From Pyrocephalus nanus (lineage: Eukaryota; Chordata; Aves; Passeriformes; Tyrannidae): a stretch of 64,000 bases of DNA. Both the position numbers and the translations under genes were made by a program. This document shows, piece after piece, positions 13,361 to 24,404 of this stretch. The notes beneath the pieces are model-generated. The model worked only from the letters and a program-made list of their open reading frames with translations. It ran no database searches and was not told the origin of the DNA. Every line of letters starts with the position of its first letter. Position 1 is the first letter of the stretch. The stretch spans positions 1,270,121-1,334,120 of the forward strand of contig CM076262.1 in assembly GCA_038380795.1 (NCBI GenBank), written 5' to 3'.

Positions 13361-14233
13361 CTGAACCCAAGGTGAAGTTAAATGAGGAAAGTGGTGGAAA
13401 GCAGGTACTTCAGCAGTATCTACAAGGAAAACAAAGGGAACATCACAGGATTTCCCTTCTCACTGGGTTTGTCTTGCCAAAAGCCAAGTGATATGATTGA
13501 TGTATTACAGATGTCTGTGTGGGGCTCAGGAAATTTAGGTTTTATCTTCCCAATTACAAAAGCAAATGACTTACTATCATGAGACAGCCACAGTGAGTTT
13601 GTTATCTTGTTATGCAATGCTGTGAAATCTAATCTTTTGGTGTCTTACCACGAGGTCAACTCAGAATAGACTCTCCTGTCTGCAGCTAACAGAGCCTGCT
13701 TACCTGTTGTGCTATGTGGGCCTGTTCCACCAGATGTTTAGGACTGTGTAGCGCCTGAACATCACTCACCCACGCCCCCTAGTACCGGGCATCCTCGGGA
13801 TTAAAGCGCACGGCCAGACTACGGCACACTGGGAAGGGTGTGAACTTAACCTCCCGGGCAGTGCCACCGTGCACACCGTCACTGTAGGACAAACCTCCAC
13901 CGTGGTTCCTACAGCTTGGGAAGGTGCTCTCGAGGCGCACGTCGGGACCAGCCCGGACGCCCTCCTCCGCAATAGTTCTTCTCCCGGGGATGGCTCGTTC
14001 CCGGGGTGCACTCGACAAAAACCCGCGTCGATTCTCCGCGGTGTCCAGGACACCCGAACTGCTCCGCCCGCCCCGCCGGCGGGGGCAGTGCCGGGATCGG
14101 GCCCGGACCGCGGCCGGGCCCCGCCAACCCTGGAGCCACCGCGCCGCCTCGTCCCAGCGCCGCGGGCTGCGGGGCGGCCGCTGCCCGGGGAAGCCCCCGC
14201 GCAGGCCCTGCCCGCACTGCGCCCCGCAGTCAC
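13361..14233 (-). other. SMIM30: Inferred 5' UTR intron of SMIM30
   Basis: On the minus strand a pyrimidine-containing acceptor ending in GGGTTCAG adjoins 13360. A good donor, AAG followed by GTGACT, lies in the CpG island with the GT at 14233-14232. Linking them gives an intron of about 870 bases between a noncoding first exon and the coding exon, as expected for this gene family. Both splice sites are inferred from motif only. Transcript data could shift the donor. Confidence 0.5.
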
Positions 14234-14720
14234 CTTCTGCCGCCGGCTCCGCGCTGGGCCCGTCCCCGCTCCGCGGGGCGCTCAGCTGCCGAGGGTGCCG
14301 GCCCGCGCCACCTCGCCGCGCTCTCGCCGCCCGGCCGCTGCCATGACAGGAAGGGGCGGTGGCGCGGCCGGGGGCGGGCGTGACCCGGCCGGGCCGTCTC
14401 CGCTCCGCTCCCGCTGCCGGCGCGCTCGGCTCGGGGGTCCCGCTCCCCCGCGGGATTTCCCGTGGGCGGCTCGGGGGTAGAGCCTCTGCTAGCGGCCCGG
14501 GCGGCCCCCGGCCCGGCGGAGGGTGCCGGCGGCCCTGAGAGGGGAGCTCGCCAGGCCGGCCTGGGCAACGGGAATACTGCGAGACCGGGCGCCTCCTGGG
14601 AGGGCCTGCCGGGGGTGGCAGCTGCTCCCGAGGGCAGCTCCCAGATGGAGCCCCAGGGTGCCCGTGGTGCCGTGAAACTCGGCCCTGAGCACGTCAGCAG
14701 AGGGAGCGGGGGCCACAGGC
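13785..14720. promoter_or_regulatory. SMIM30: CpG island, probable SMIM30 promoter and first exon
   Basis: A block of about 0.9 kb is densely GC- and CpG-rich, in sharp contrast to the AT-rich DNA on both sides. It contains GC-box-like motifs (for example GGGGCGG near 14354 and GGGGGCGGGC near 14370). No TATA box is evident on the minus strand, so a dispersed-start promoter is likely. The inferred donor at 14233 places exon 1 between 14234 and roughly 14350-14450. Islands like this often fire in both directions, so a divergent plus-strand noncoding transcript is possible. The many long ORFs across 13766-14812 result from the scarcity of stop codons in GC-rich DNA. Confidence 0.85.
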
Positions 14721-14777
14721 ACCCACTTCGGCTCTATAAAATTAAAAAAGACCCCACACCGACTTGGGCTGGTTGTA

Positions 14778-14782
<5 letters not shown>

Positions 14783-14810
<28 letters not shown>
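14783..14810 (+). repeat. Homopolymer (T)28
   Basis: An uninterrupted run of 28 T follows GTATGCCC at the right edge of the CpG island. Read on the minus strand it is a poly(A) followed by GGGCATAC. No retrocopy or SINE body was recognised next to it. Its length makes it prone to assembly and replication error. Confidence 0.95.
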
Positions 14811-14814
<4 letters not shown>

Positions 14815-16539
14815 AGTAGCACAAGTCACCTTTAACTCGGTTGCATTTCAGATTTAGGCCCTCTTAACAGTACTAACGAGTGCCATCCTACTCTGAGGAA
14901 AGCAGTTAAAGCAGTTTTATAGGCTGGAGAGCAGCCTGCAGCCTTGTAAAAAAACCAGAAGTGTTATCAGGTAATTAAAGCACCCAACTAAATCTAAGTT
15001 TAGCTTGTCCCTATTTTTATATTATTTATTCTTTGGACAAGGCTGCTTGTAGAAATAGCATGTTAGGGTGTTTTGTCTCATTATCTAGTTTTTGTCAAAG
15101 CTCAGTTTTTATTTTTCAGTTGAAAAGGTGTGTGCTTCATGTCTGAGGACTCGTGCTCTCACAATGTTTCCTTAGACTTGTGCAAAACCCCAACTTTTGT
15201 AAACAGTTTGCTTTACAGAAACAGTTTCTGATGAGCTGCTTAAAGAGGAGATCCAGATGGATTGTTCAACATACATATAACTTTGCCTGTTTTACAGTTT
15301 TTCAGATCTTTAGTACTCGAGGCTTCATGTTCAGTTCTGAAGGCATTTTCTCAAGAAGCTGATGCCAGATAAATTCATAGGAGAAAAATCTTGAACTTTT
15401 GGGGAATGTTGTCATGGCATGGAGAAGACTAATGCTTACAATGCCTGGCCCATTCCTTAGTCAATTGCAGATACATCATAAGCCCTAAAGAACCTGAAGA
15501 ATGGCAATTTCAAGTGCAGGAGCTGTCATCTTAATCACTGCTGTCACTTCAGAGAGTGGGCCTTGGAGTATTGACCCTCTTAGTTCCCTGCTTGGCCTAT
15601 TTACTGTATCCTGCACTGTTGACAAGTAAATGTTACACTGTTCTGCAATGTCAAAAAATGTTTAATTTATCCCTGTAAATTTCAGTGCTGTATTTACTGT
15701 CACAATCACTTACCAACTAAAATTTTCAGTAGTTGTCATTTAGTTCCACAAAACAGATGCGAGGGGGTTGAACAACGACTTTCTTTTATAACTAGAAATG
15801 TCAGTACCAAAGATCTGTGGATTCTTTGGACCTAAGAGTTTTGAAGGTGAGCAGTATAAAATCCAAGGGGAAAACTGGGCTTAACTCCTCTTAATATCTC
15901 AAGAATTGTGCATATTTACAGGATGTAGAAAATACCAATTGTAAGATATATAATTTATTAGTAATATCAGGGAAGTGCCATTGAGAGCTAGAAAGCCGTG
16001 CCATTTGGGGATATTTCTTTGGCTTATTAGCTCTTTCAATGCCATTGCATTTTGTAGCTTTGCCTTCAGAAGCAGTGCTGCTTTGGAAAAAAGCCAACAA
16101 AATCCAAACAGTGAAGGAGGTTCTATTGGTTTTTGTGCTGTCTGAATAGCAGAGAAATGTATATTCAGCTTGAAGCTCTGCCATCAACTTCCTGCATCAC
16201 CTCAGGCAAATCTTCCTTTTGACCTATCACCACTTTGATTGCTTAGCTCAAGCTATTATGTAACTAATATTCAGAGGAAAGACAGAGAATTCCCTTAGCT
16301 GACAAGCTAAAGCTTTGTAAATTTTGAGCACAAGGCTAAAGAGGTATATGTGAGACTGAAATTGAAAATAAAGTGCACTTTCTGGAATAGAAAAAGTTAT
16401 AATCAACTACATCATGAAGGGGGTATTTGTGGGGTTTTATGGTTGGTTTGTTGTTTGGTTTTTTTTTTTCCCCTCCTTCTTGATTCATCTGTTTTTTGAG
16501 AGGCATTTGTTTACTGCAAACACCCCTAGCTACCTCAGC
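14811..16539. other. Intergenic DNA, no gene recognised
   Basis: Unique AT-rich sequence. The ORFs (plus 15153-15362, minus 15891-16187) have no recognisable features. Pyrimidine runs occur near 16460. Confidence 0.55.
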
Positions 16540-17036
16540 CGTTCCTCACAGGGCCTGTGCTCTTCACCAGCCTCGTTGCCCTTCTTTGGACACTCTCCAG
16601 CACCTCAGTGGTCTTCCTAAACTGGAGGGCCCAGAACTGGACATAGTACTCAAGGTGCAGCCTAACTAGTGCCGAGTACAGGGGCAGAATCACTTCCCTG
16701 GTCCTACTGGCTACACTATTCCTGATACAGGTCAGGATGCCATTGACCTTCTTGGTCACCTAGGCACACTGCTGGCTCATGTTCAGCTTCCTGTTAATTA
16801 AAACTCTCAGGTCCTTTTCTGCCTGGTTGCTCTCCACCACTCTGTGCCCAGCCTGTAGCGCTGCAGGGGGTTGTTGTGGCTAAAGTGCAGAACCTGGCAC
16901 TTGGTCTTGTTAAACATCATACCATTGGATTCAGCCCATTTACCCAGCCTGTCCAGGTCCCTCTGCAGAGCCCTCCTACCCAGCAGATTGGCACTCTCCC
17001 GCAACTTGTCATCTGCAAATTTGCTGATGGTGGGCT
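16540..17036 (-). mobile_element. CR1 LINE, left segment, interrupted by a solo LTR
   Basis: Antisense CR1 ORF2 sequence. Recognisable blocks include CTCGTTGCCCTTCTTTGGAC, GAGTACAGGGGCAGAATCAC and CTGTAGCGCTGCAGGGGGTT. Two minus-strand ORFs lie within it (16535-16759 with [16 protein letters not shown], and 16807-17004 with [12 protein letters not shown]), both typical of the CR1 ORF2 C-terminal region. The 3' untranslated end of the element is missing on the left. On the right it is cut by an LTR insertion at GGCT and resumes at 17491. Confidence 0.92.
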
Positions 17037-17490
17037 TGTTGCCCGTAATGAGAACACAAACTAACAGAGTGTCAGTTTATGCGGTGCTTTATTCAGGGCC
17101 CGGGGTCCCTGTGGACTCCTGTCCCAAGACAGGTACCCAAAGACCCACATTTTGAACGCATCTTTTATACTATTTTCCAAGCAAGGTTACATGATTGGTT
17201 TTACATTTCACAGGAGACATAGCAGTTAAACATAAACTTACATATCATTCAAATATTAATCCATTTACCTAACTGTAAACATCGTGTAATTAAATCCCAC
17301 CACCAGATTACATCCTATCTCTAGTTGCAAATTTTTCTTGTTTCGGTTCTGCTTGACTTATTGTTTCTTTTTGGTCAGCACAGCCTTAATGTCTAACCAG
17401 TCCCAACTTAGCTCTGACAAGCCCTGACTTGTTTCTGGCAGGGGCCTTTTCAGGCCTATGCTCCAGACAAGCCTTGACCAAACTGCAACA
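17037..17490 (-). mobile_element. Solo LTR of an endogenous retrovirus, inserted in CR1
   Basis: A 454-bp unit starts TGTTGCCC and ends CTGCAACA, giving perfect 6-bp inverted termini (TGTTGC/GCAACA). It splits a CR1 and is flanked by GGCT on both sides (17033-17036 and 17491-17494), a 4-bp target duplication. Minus-strand orientation is shown by a TATAAAAG box (17162-17169) followed about 70 bases later by AATAAA (17088-17093), the expected U3-R layout. No internal retroviral genes are present, so it is a solo LTR left by recombination. A 4-bp duplication is typical of class I (gammaretrovirus-like) elements, but I did not recognise the family. Confidence 0.85.
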
Positions 17491-17596
17491 GGCTCAGTCC
17501 CCTTTTTCAGATCATCTATAAAGGTGTGAAACACGAGTGGGCCCAACACTGATCCCTGGGGGATCCTACTAGTGACCAGCCACCAACTGAATGCAG
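17491..17596 (-). mobile_element. CR1 LINE, right segment of the interrupted copy
   Basis: The CR1 that stops at 17036 continues here with CAGATCATCTATAAAGGTGT, then the segment CACTGATCCCTGGGGGATCC and GTGACCAGCCACCAACTGAA. Removing the LTR and one GGCT copy joins the two parts into continuous CR1 sequence. The right limit is set where LTR-like sequence starts. Confidence 0.88.
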
Positions 17597-17862
17597 TTAT
17601 ATGTTATGTAATATCCCTTTGATCAGTTTTTGTCACCTGTCCTGGCTGTTTCTCCTCCCAGTTTCCCGTGCATCCCTTATCTCCTCACCAGTGTGGCAGT
17701 ACAAAAAGCAGAAAAGGCCTTTTGAAAGTGAGCAGTTCTTTCTAAGCACCGCTCAGCAGTAACAAATATATGCCTACATTTTTCAAGACTCTGTTCAGCA
17801 CAAGTCCAAACACAGCTCCATTTCTGAAGAAAATAAACTCTATCCCAGCCAAAATCAGCACA
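17597..17862 (-). mobile_element. Avian ERV LTR fragment
   Basis: Antisense remnant of a common avian LTR. On the minus strand it begins TGTGCTGATTTTGGCTGGGA, followed by AGAGTTTATTTTCTTC, and runs through GGATTTGTGCTG-like, TACTGCTGAGCGGTGCTTAG and GGGATATT blocks. About 265 bases of the 5' part remain. The 3' part is missing where it meets the CR1 near 17597. The boundaries rest on recalled similarity to the TGTGCTGGTTTTGGCTGGGA-type LTRs and on the terminal TG. Confidence 0.75.
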
Positions 17863-18439
17863 TCTGAGAAAGTTTATGATCAGTTTTTGGATGTCAGTTG
17901 CACTGCTGTAGTGCTTACTCTGGTTACCCAGATGCTCCTGCCTATAGGTCAATGATTATCACTTCTGCATGATCATGTTCACCCTTGAGATACTTTTCCC
18001 TGGTGGTACTTAGTCTGACATTTTAGCTGACTATCACTATGTCCTCATCTCTCCAGTCAAAGACCTTAATTCAGTTTTTCTCCTACCAAAAACATGACTT
18101 GACTCAGTTGGACTTCACTGTGTGCTTCCATTTCTTTGAGAAAATAGGCTCTACTGCAACTACCTCATTTGCTTCTTCAGAAAAAAAAAAAAAACAAAAA
18201 AACAAAAAACCAGAATCAATTGCTCCTATCATTAACCTTTTCCACGTTTACTTCTCAGTCTGCTCTCACACAAATGTTGACTTCATTATTTCTCTTACTT
18301 TCTCTCTCATTATCCCCTCCTCTCCCCTCCTATCATGTGTGTCTACTTCATCTTGCCTTCTTTTTTCCCTACTGTTCCTCAAAGTCCTTAAGTTTCCTCT
18401 CAAATAAATGTAGGTAGTCACAGATCATTCCTGTCATGA
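17863..18439. other. Intergenic DNA with A-rich tract
   Basis: No gene seen. An interrupted A-rich tract (A-runs with single C) lies at about 18180-18209. The plus strand to the right becomes strongly pyrimidine-rich, so the ancient LINE called next may start further left. Confidence 0.5.
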
Positions 18440-19200
18440 AAACACCTATTAGATTCCCTTCTTGTAACTATCACTTCATCTGTTTTATTCCTGTCACCTC
18501 TATCTTCTTCAAACATGCAGTTCAAAACTGCTCTAATTACATCCTACATCTCCTTCAGTATGGCTTAATCCTTCCTTCATCAGCTGGAGCCACTCACATT
18601 GATACCTCCAGTTAACAACTTAGGCATAAAGGCCTGTGTTTCATCTGTCTCTGACAGATGGACTATTTTTGAAACTCTCTTTCCTTTTCCCAAATCCAGC
18701 AAACACTTAAAAAAGCCCCCACTGCCCTTCCAAAAGATTATTTTCCCAATTCTTCACTTTTACTTCTTGAGCCTTTACATCTGACTCTTTTTTTTTGCTG
18801 CTGAGAGTGTTCTACGCTTCCATCTGTGTTTTTTCCTCTTGACTCTCTGGACATTGTCCCTGGATGCCCTTGTTGACAAATACAGTTTTGAATTCCATCC
18901 ATGACTCATTTTCCTTTGTCTTTCCTCTCTTTTTATTCCCACTTGATTGTATTGAGGTCTTACTGCTAGTAGCACAGCAGCTCCTAGGCCTAACAGTTCT
19001 CTCTGACTATATGACCCAAAGTCACGCCCTGTCTCTCACAGTGACCCCTGCAGCTTTATTTATTCAAAGTGTTGCTGCAAAGGGGCATCTCTCTGGTTTC
19101 TCATTTTTCCCGTGTTCCTTCTCTTCTTAATCCTCTGGTGTTGCATTTCCTCTTTTGCTGAACCAAAGATAATTTTCTTCTCAGTCCTAGAAGAATTTTG
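18440..19200 (+). mobile_element. Degraded L2-like LINE ORF2 remnant (tentative)
   Basis: Three collinear plus-strand translations resemble the reverse transcriptase and C-terminal region of L2/CR1-clade LINEs. At 18476-18604 (frame of 18599) NYHFICFIPVTSIFFKHAV recalls the NYRPISL.P..SK..E motif and is followed by QYGL....AG.TH.DT. At 18613-18654 NNLGIKACVSSVSD recalls NLGV..D.SLS. At 18940-19080 LDCIEVLLL and FIQSVAAKGHLS recall LDYCNSLL and IQN.AAR.I. The region is pyrimidine-rich on the plus strand, as L2 ORF2 is. The middle of the RT domain seems to be missing. The call rests on motif memory; a translated profile search would settle it. Confidence 0.4.
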
Positions 19201-20703
19201 CAGTATAATCTTCCTTCATACTGGCTTAACCTATTGCCATTGTCAGGAGGTTAACTTCTCCCTTTCTTTTGTCACCCCTGGCAGACTTCTTTTGATCCCT
19301 CCAAGAAGCAAAACTTTTTTCTTTCTGAGAGCACAGAAAGGCTTACAGAAAGAATGGTACCACTTTTTGATAGAAAATTCTTTCCTTTGGGGTCATACAC
19401 TTCCTGCTGTCCTTTATACAGACATGAAAATAAAGGATTAAATAGTCCAGTGATTCCTTTTCCCTCGGTCCTTGGCTTTTCTAGCCTGGCAGGGGATCTC
19501 CTCTGCCTGCTGGAATCTCTTTGAGCTCTCTTGCCAGCACTTGAGAGATGTCTCTGTGCAGTGCTGGCTGGAGCAGAGAGGCATGGAGGCAGCTGCCAGC
19601 CCTGCAGAAAAAAAGCTCTGGAGTTGGTGCTGGCAGGAGGCAGGAGCAGCCAGACTGCAGGATTGAGTGCAGAGGATGCCAGCCAGAGTTAAACACCCAT
19701 TGACTGACTTCCCTGCTGAACTCTGCAGGGCAGTGGGAGAGCTACCCATCAATATGGCAAATATGGGGATTCCCTGTGATTATTGCGAGCACTCTCATGC
19801 TTTTCTAGATTATAAGGAGCAGGCTTTTGGGATTTTTGTGGAAGCATAATAAAGTAGAGGTAGATGTTAAGTGGAATGATGCATCCGAACTCCCTCCAGC
19901 TTTGAGGAAGTAAAGTCTGAATCCAGTCTTCTTGCTTTCAGTCTTTGTACTAATGTAAGCTGTTGAGATGTTCTTACATTCTTCAAGAGTGTTTCAGGTA
20001 GGTTGAATATTGTGTGTTGGTTGTCTGGTTCTTTTTGAGAAAAATGAATTATTTTACAGTATTAGCAAGGAAAATGTGTACTGCACAAACAGTTCAGCTC
20101 CAGAGGGACTGGCTTTGCCACCTTCATCCCTACTGAATGGTAAGCAATAGGAGATACTATTCAGCATAAGAATGACTGAATAAGATTTAAAGGGGACGTA
20201 GCAGCTGTCATCCACACATTGTTTTGTATAGTACATCTTTTTTTTTCCAAGTTATGCTGTCAGATATTTTCTTGACTTCTGTGCATATGGTTGTCACAAG
20301 CAGGAGAAACTTAATGAAAATAAAAATTGATTTACACATCATAAACTTGTGTAATCATATATTTCAAATCTAGATCTAATCAACATTTGGATATAAGATC
20401 ATGTCAATAACCTTTTTTTTTTTTCAGCTTTAGGCATTATTAAAAATAAAGTTTACCTGCTTGTGGAGTTCAAGTGAGTGTGTTAGTCATAAATGAGAAA
20501 ACTGACATTATAAAAATTGTCCATCACATTTGCATGCCTAAAATATATTTTACTCAAGACTGATGTCCAAAGAGAAAGTTTTCTGAAATTAGAAGATAGT
20601 CTGGGAAAACAAGAGGTTAGAGTTATGCTGAAGATTTGTCAGATGAAGGGATGGAATTCAGAAGGAGATGCTGTGCTGCATGCTAAAACTCACTGCCTAG
20701 AGG
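19201..20703. other. Intergenic DNA, no gene recognised
   Basis: A GC-richer patch at 19450-19760 carries overlapping ORFs on both strands (minus 19438-19752, 104 codons) but no recognisable protein. The rest is AT-rich and featureless. Confidence 0.5.
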
Positions 20704-20965
20704 ATGAGAATCATAAAACTGCTTAATATGGAAGGCACCAAGATCACTTAGTCCACCCATCTGATTTTGAACAGCTCAAAGGATGGGTACTCCACACCCT
20801 CTCTGGACAACCTGTGTCAGTGTTTGTTTGCCCTCACAGTAAATGAGTTTTTTCATATGTTTAAATGGAGTTTATTTCAATTTGAACCCACTGGGTCTTG
20901 TCCTGTTGTTGGATGTCACTGTAAAGAATTGGCTCTGTGTTCTTTAACCCCCTCATCAGATAGGT
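20704..20965 (-). mobile_element. CR1 LINE 3'-end fragment, diverged
   Basis: The plus strand reads GAGAATCATAAAACTGC, then GGAAGGCACCAAGATCACTT, TCCACCCATCTGATTTT and the block with CAGTGTTTGTTTGCCCTCAC. This is the reverse complement of a CR1 3' end and the adjoining ORF2 tail. It is more diverged than the other copies. The right edge is uncertain. Confidence 0.75.
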
Positions 20966-23133
20966 GTATTCATTGCTCCATATACTTTAAAAAAGGGCAG
21001 CTCACTATTTTTGTTCATTGACTCAGCAGTTTTTCTAAAGAATCTTTTAAGACTGACTCAAATCTTCCACAACCCCTTTGTCATGGTCCACTGTCAACAT
21101 CCTGGTCAGGGATCAGTCTGCTCAACTGTTATGCATGAAGAGTGAACAGTCCTGATACAAAAAAAAAAATAAGTTTAGATAACTAGATTTTTATGAATGT
21201 GTATCCAAGGCAAGAAGTAATTAAATTTATGCACAAAATTAAAAACGAACAAAGCCTGGAGAAGGAAAACAGGAAAGAATAAAAAAATCTGAGCCACATA
21301 GTGTGAAACTGAGGGTGAGACTTGCTGAAGACACTTTAAAGGAAGAAAAAGAGGCATAAATGCAGATCATTCTATTAGGAAATAATTAAAATGTTTCAGT
21401 TCACCTTGAATGTTTTTATTTAGGGTATCTGAGCTTGAATTCCCCGTCTAATGTATTTTATCTTATTGACATATATTGGAATTTTCCCACTGTTTTCAGT
21501 AAGCCAGTATTCCACCTGTATCTGAAAAATGGGCATTCTTCCCAGTATTGCTAAAATTTCATAAATTTTGTGATGCATGTACAGCACTCCAGTGATAGTG
21601 GTATACCAGAGGAAAAATCTATGAATAATTGCACCAAAAGTCATTTATTCTAGAAGCTAAATGCATTTGTTTGGTAAATGCTGAAGTTTGCAAGCTAAGG
21701 AATTGCATTTTCTTCATGGAATATATTTCCTATATCTTATCTTGATCCCAGAAGGTCCTAAAATAGTTTGTAGAATACAAAGTATATCTGGATTATTTCA
21801 ATGCCAATCTAAAGGGAAGTGGTGTCATTTGTGAGGGCCACATTTAGTGAGCCAACTGTCCACTTTCAACAGCCTGCAATTCATTCCAGCACTTGGTTAT
21901 TTGGCTCCCTTTTCATTAGTAAAACAGTTTGAGTTTCACTGTTGAACTAAATACACAGCTGTTCTTACAATAGACACCATGATTCAGGAAAATATAACTG
22001 CTTAATGCCTTTTTGTTTCACAGATTACACAAATTTTTAAAGAAAATGCATTTAGCTTCTGAAAATTCATGCAGTGAGAAATATCACTTGTGTAAACTGA
22101 AAAATACAGTTGTAAATACATGTAAATGAAACTGATGTATCTCACCTTAATGGCTTCAGTGACCATGGTGATAAAAACCTAAAACGTGAAATATGGAAGA
22201 GATATATATATATTGTGTATGTTTGCAATAATACGCATATAAATAATAAGATAATAATAGTAGCCAGATTGTATTAGAGCACTCAATCCAAATTCACAAA
22301 CCAAAGTTCTTGAAAACTTTTTTTTCATCAATTTAGTGGGGTTTGAGTGATGTTTAAATATTAGCTTGCATGAACGGATTTCATGGCTTGTTATGCAGGA
22401 CAACAGGGATGGTCATCATCCCCAGTTTACATCTGAAATAATCAAGACATGGAAAGATGAAATTAATTTTGAAATTCTTGCGGAAGATCAACAGCAAAGT
22501 CAGGAAATGATCCTGTGTCTTCTCATTCTTTCCACTTCTGCTCCCATTGCAGCTAGTGGTAGCTTCCACACATTTATGTGGAAACATAAAAGGAAAATCC
22601 TTTTGTGAAAATGTGCCATTTCTGTCAAGATGTATGAAATTTCCTGCCAAACCACAATGCCCATGAATGTCTTAAAAGATGTCTTGTGCAATGACAAAGT
22701 TCAATCTTTTCCATACTAACTGGCCTTATGTTCCAGTGGAGATACAAAGATGACTGTGATACAAGCTATAAAGATATATACAACATAGATATATACTTCT
22801 GTCACTATTTGCAAAATTTATTTGTAGCATCTTAAATTGCAAAACATTTCATTTTACCAATGCTCAAATTCAAATGGCATCAAGACTGCTTCACTTAGAG
22901 GGCTATTTGCTTTTCTGTGTAACTCTAGAGCAAGAGTAGGGAAAATTGCGCATTTTATGCATTAGGGAAGTGTTACTTCTCTTCAGAAGTGTCACTTCTC
23001 TTTAGAAGTGTCTATAAATATGGTCTGCAATCATTTCATCTGTGGCTGCAAACTCACCAGTATCAACGAGGCAAGGCTAAACCTTTGCCACTTAGTAGAT
23101 AAAATACCCAGTGCCATGACAATATAAATGTAT

Positions 23134-23136
<3 letters not shown>
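20966..23136. other. Intergenic DNA with a tandem hairpin repeat
   Basis: No gene or transposon recognised. A 19-bp unit is repeated twice at 22975-23012, and each unit is itself a short inverted repeat (see finding). The short ORFs on both strands have no recognisable features. Confidence 0.5.
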
Positions 23137-23167
<31 letters not shown>

Positions 23168-23229
23168 TGTTTGTATGTATGTATGTATGCATGTATGTAT
23201 GTATATACATATGCATACACACACACACG
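23137..23229. repeat. Compound microsatellite (AC)n / (GTAT)n / (AC)n
   Basis: Fourteen AC repeats at 23137-23164 are followed by GTGTGTTT, a run of GTAT units interrupted by one GCAT, and a second shorter AC run. The alternating purine-pyrimidine character would allow Z-DNA formation. The minus-strand ORF crossing it is low-complexity and not a gene. Confidence 0.95.
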
Positions 23230-24017
23230 CTCTGGAAGTATTTAGGATGTTTCACTTCCCCCTTAGTCTGAGCAGTGTGACAATCTGCCCATTTTGGCTG
23301 ACATCCCATGAAGCACTTAATCAGTCGTGCCACCCAATGCGCATGTACATGACACCCAGAGAGTCAGTGAAGTGAGTCAGCTGTTCAAATTTATTCACAT
23401 GCTTGATTGCTTCACAGTGTCAGGAGCAGCACACTTAGGACCTTTCCAGATAAAGCCCTAGAGATGTACCCCAGCAAACAGAGAAGGCAGTAAGTTCCTG
23501 CAACTGGCATCCCCATTTTTGATAAGACTTTTCCAAGTTTTAAGTTTGGATTTTCAGTGTACAGAAGCTGAGTTTTATGCCTCAGAATTATGTACCACTG
23601 CACACCTGCACACAGACTGTTCACACAAACTTTGTAATTACATGCAAACATGTAGAAAACACATTTATGTTAAAGACCATTGAAAAATGGGTTCCAATGT
23701 GTAATGCTTCCTGAGGATGTAGAGAGTAAACTCCTAAAAAAGGGGACAGGAAATTATTGAGTTTGAAAACAATTTTGTTTGAGCATCTGCATTTTAATGC
23801 TTTTGACTAAATTATAAACCCATTGTTTATTTGTTCCAGTTGCAGAATATTTGAAAATATTTAATAGGTAGTGTTAATTCTGCATATTCAGAGTCTTTGG
23901 GGTCTTTTTCTGTCATCATCTAGAAGTGTCAAGCACTGAAGGATTCAAAATTCATTCTGACTCTTTTATGACTTGCAGTCTAAATGGAGATAAAAGGTAA
24001 CACTTTCTCTTTACTAG

Positions 24018-24404
24018 CTTGTAGTAATGCAGCCTCTTATTTATGCACAATCACAGGCAATTAGAAAGCATATACCCATTAGGCTGCATGGTTTGGAATA
24101 CAATAGCTATATACAGATTGGTTTAGACATTGCTTTTCTTACAGACATTGTCCTTCTGTTTCATACTTATTTTATTATTTTTGGTGCATCAGAAAAGATT
24201 TATGCAGGTCATGGGGAGGCCATAAAGGAGAAGGTTATGTGGGCCAAAGAGGGAGATGACAGGAGCGTGGACTGGTATTTTAACAGAAGGTATAGAGTGA
24301 AGAGGTTGGATTTTGATTTAAAGAGAAAGCTATGTCAAGGTCTATTGACATTTAGCTCCCTGGTAGAATGTATGGGCAGAAGATTATACTGGAGCTGCAG
24401 ATAG
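24018..24404 (+). pseudogene. Exon-like ORF with ion-channel S2-like segment (unconfirmed)
   Basis: An ORF runs from just after a strong splice-acceptor-like sequence (CACTTTCTCTTTACTAG, ending at 24017) to 24404. It holds a hydrophobic segment at about 24126-24173 reading DIAFLTDIVLLFHTYF. That pattern closely resembles the second transmembrane helix of KCNH/HCN-type cation channels (D..FL.DIVLNFHT.F). If real, the exon may end at a donor such as GCAG/GTCATG near 24208, because residues beyond that point do not resemble the family. I see no S1, S3-S6, pore GFG or cyclic-nucleotide-binding exon nearby, so this would be an isolated exon, a pseudogene relic or a chance match. I do not assign a gene. 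Confidence 0.3.

Noticed and set aside
13766..14824. Large overlapping ORFs on both strands (up to 203 codons)
   Set aside because: They lie in the CpG island, overlap in several frames at once, and are alanine/arginine/proline/glycine-rich. GC-rich DNA rarely contains stop codons, so this is expected by chance.
23031..23333. 100-codon minus-strand ORF
   Set aside because: It runs through the AC/GTAT microsatellite and is low-complexity.
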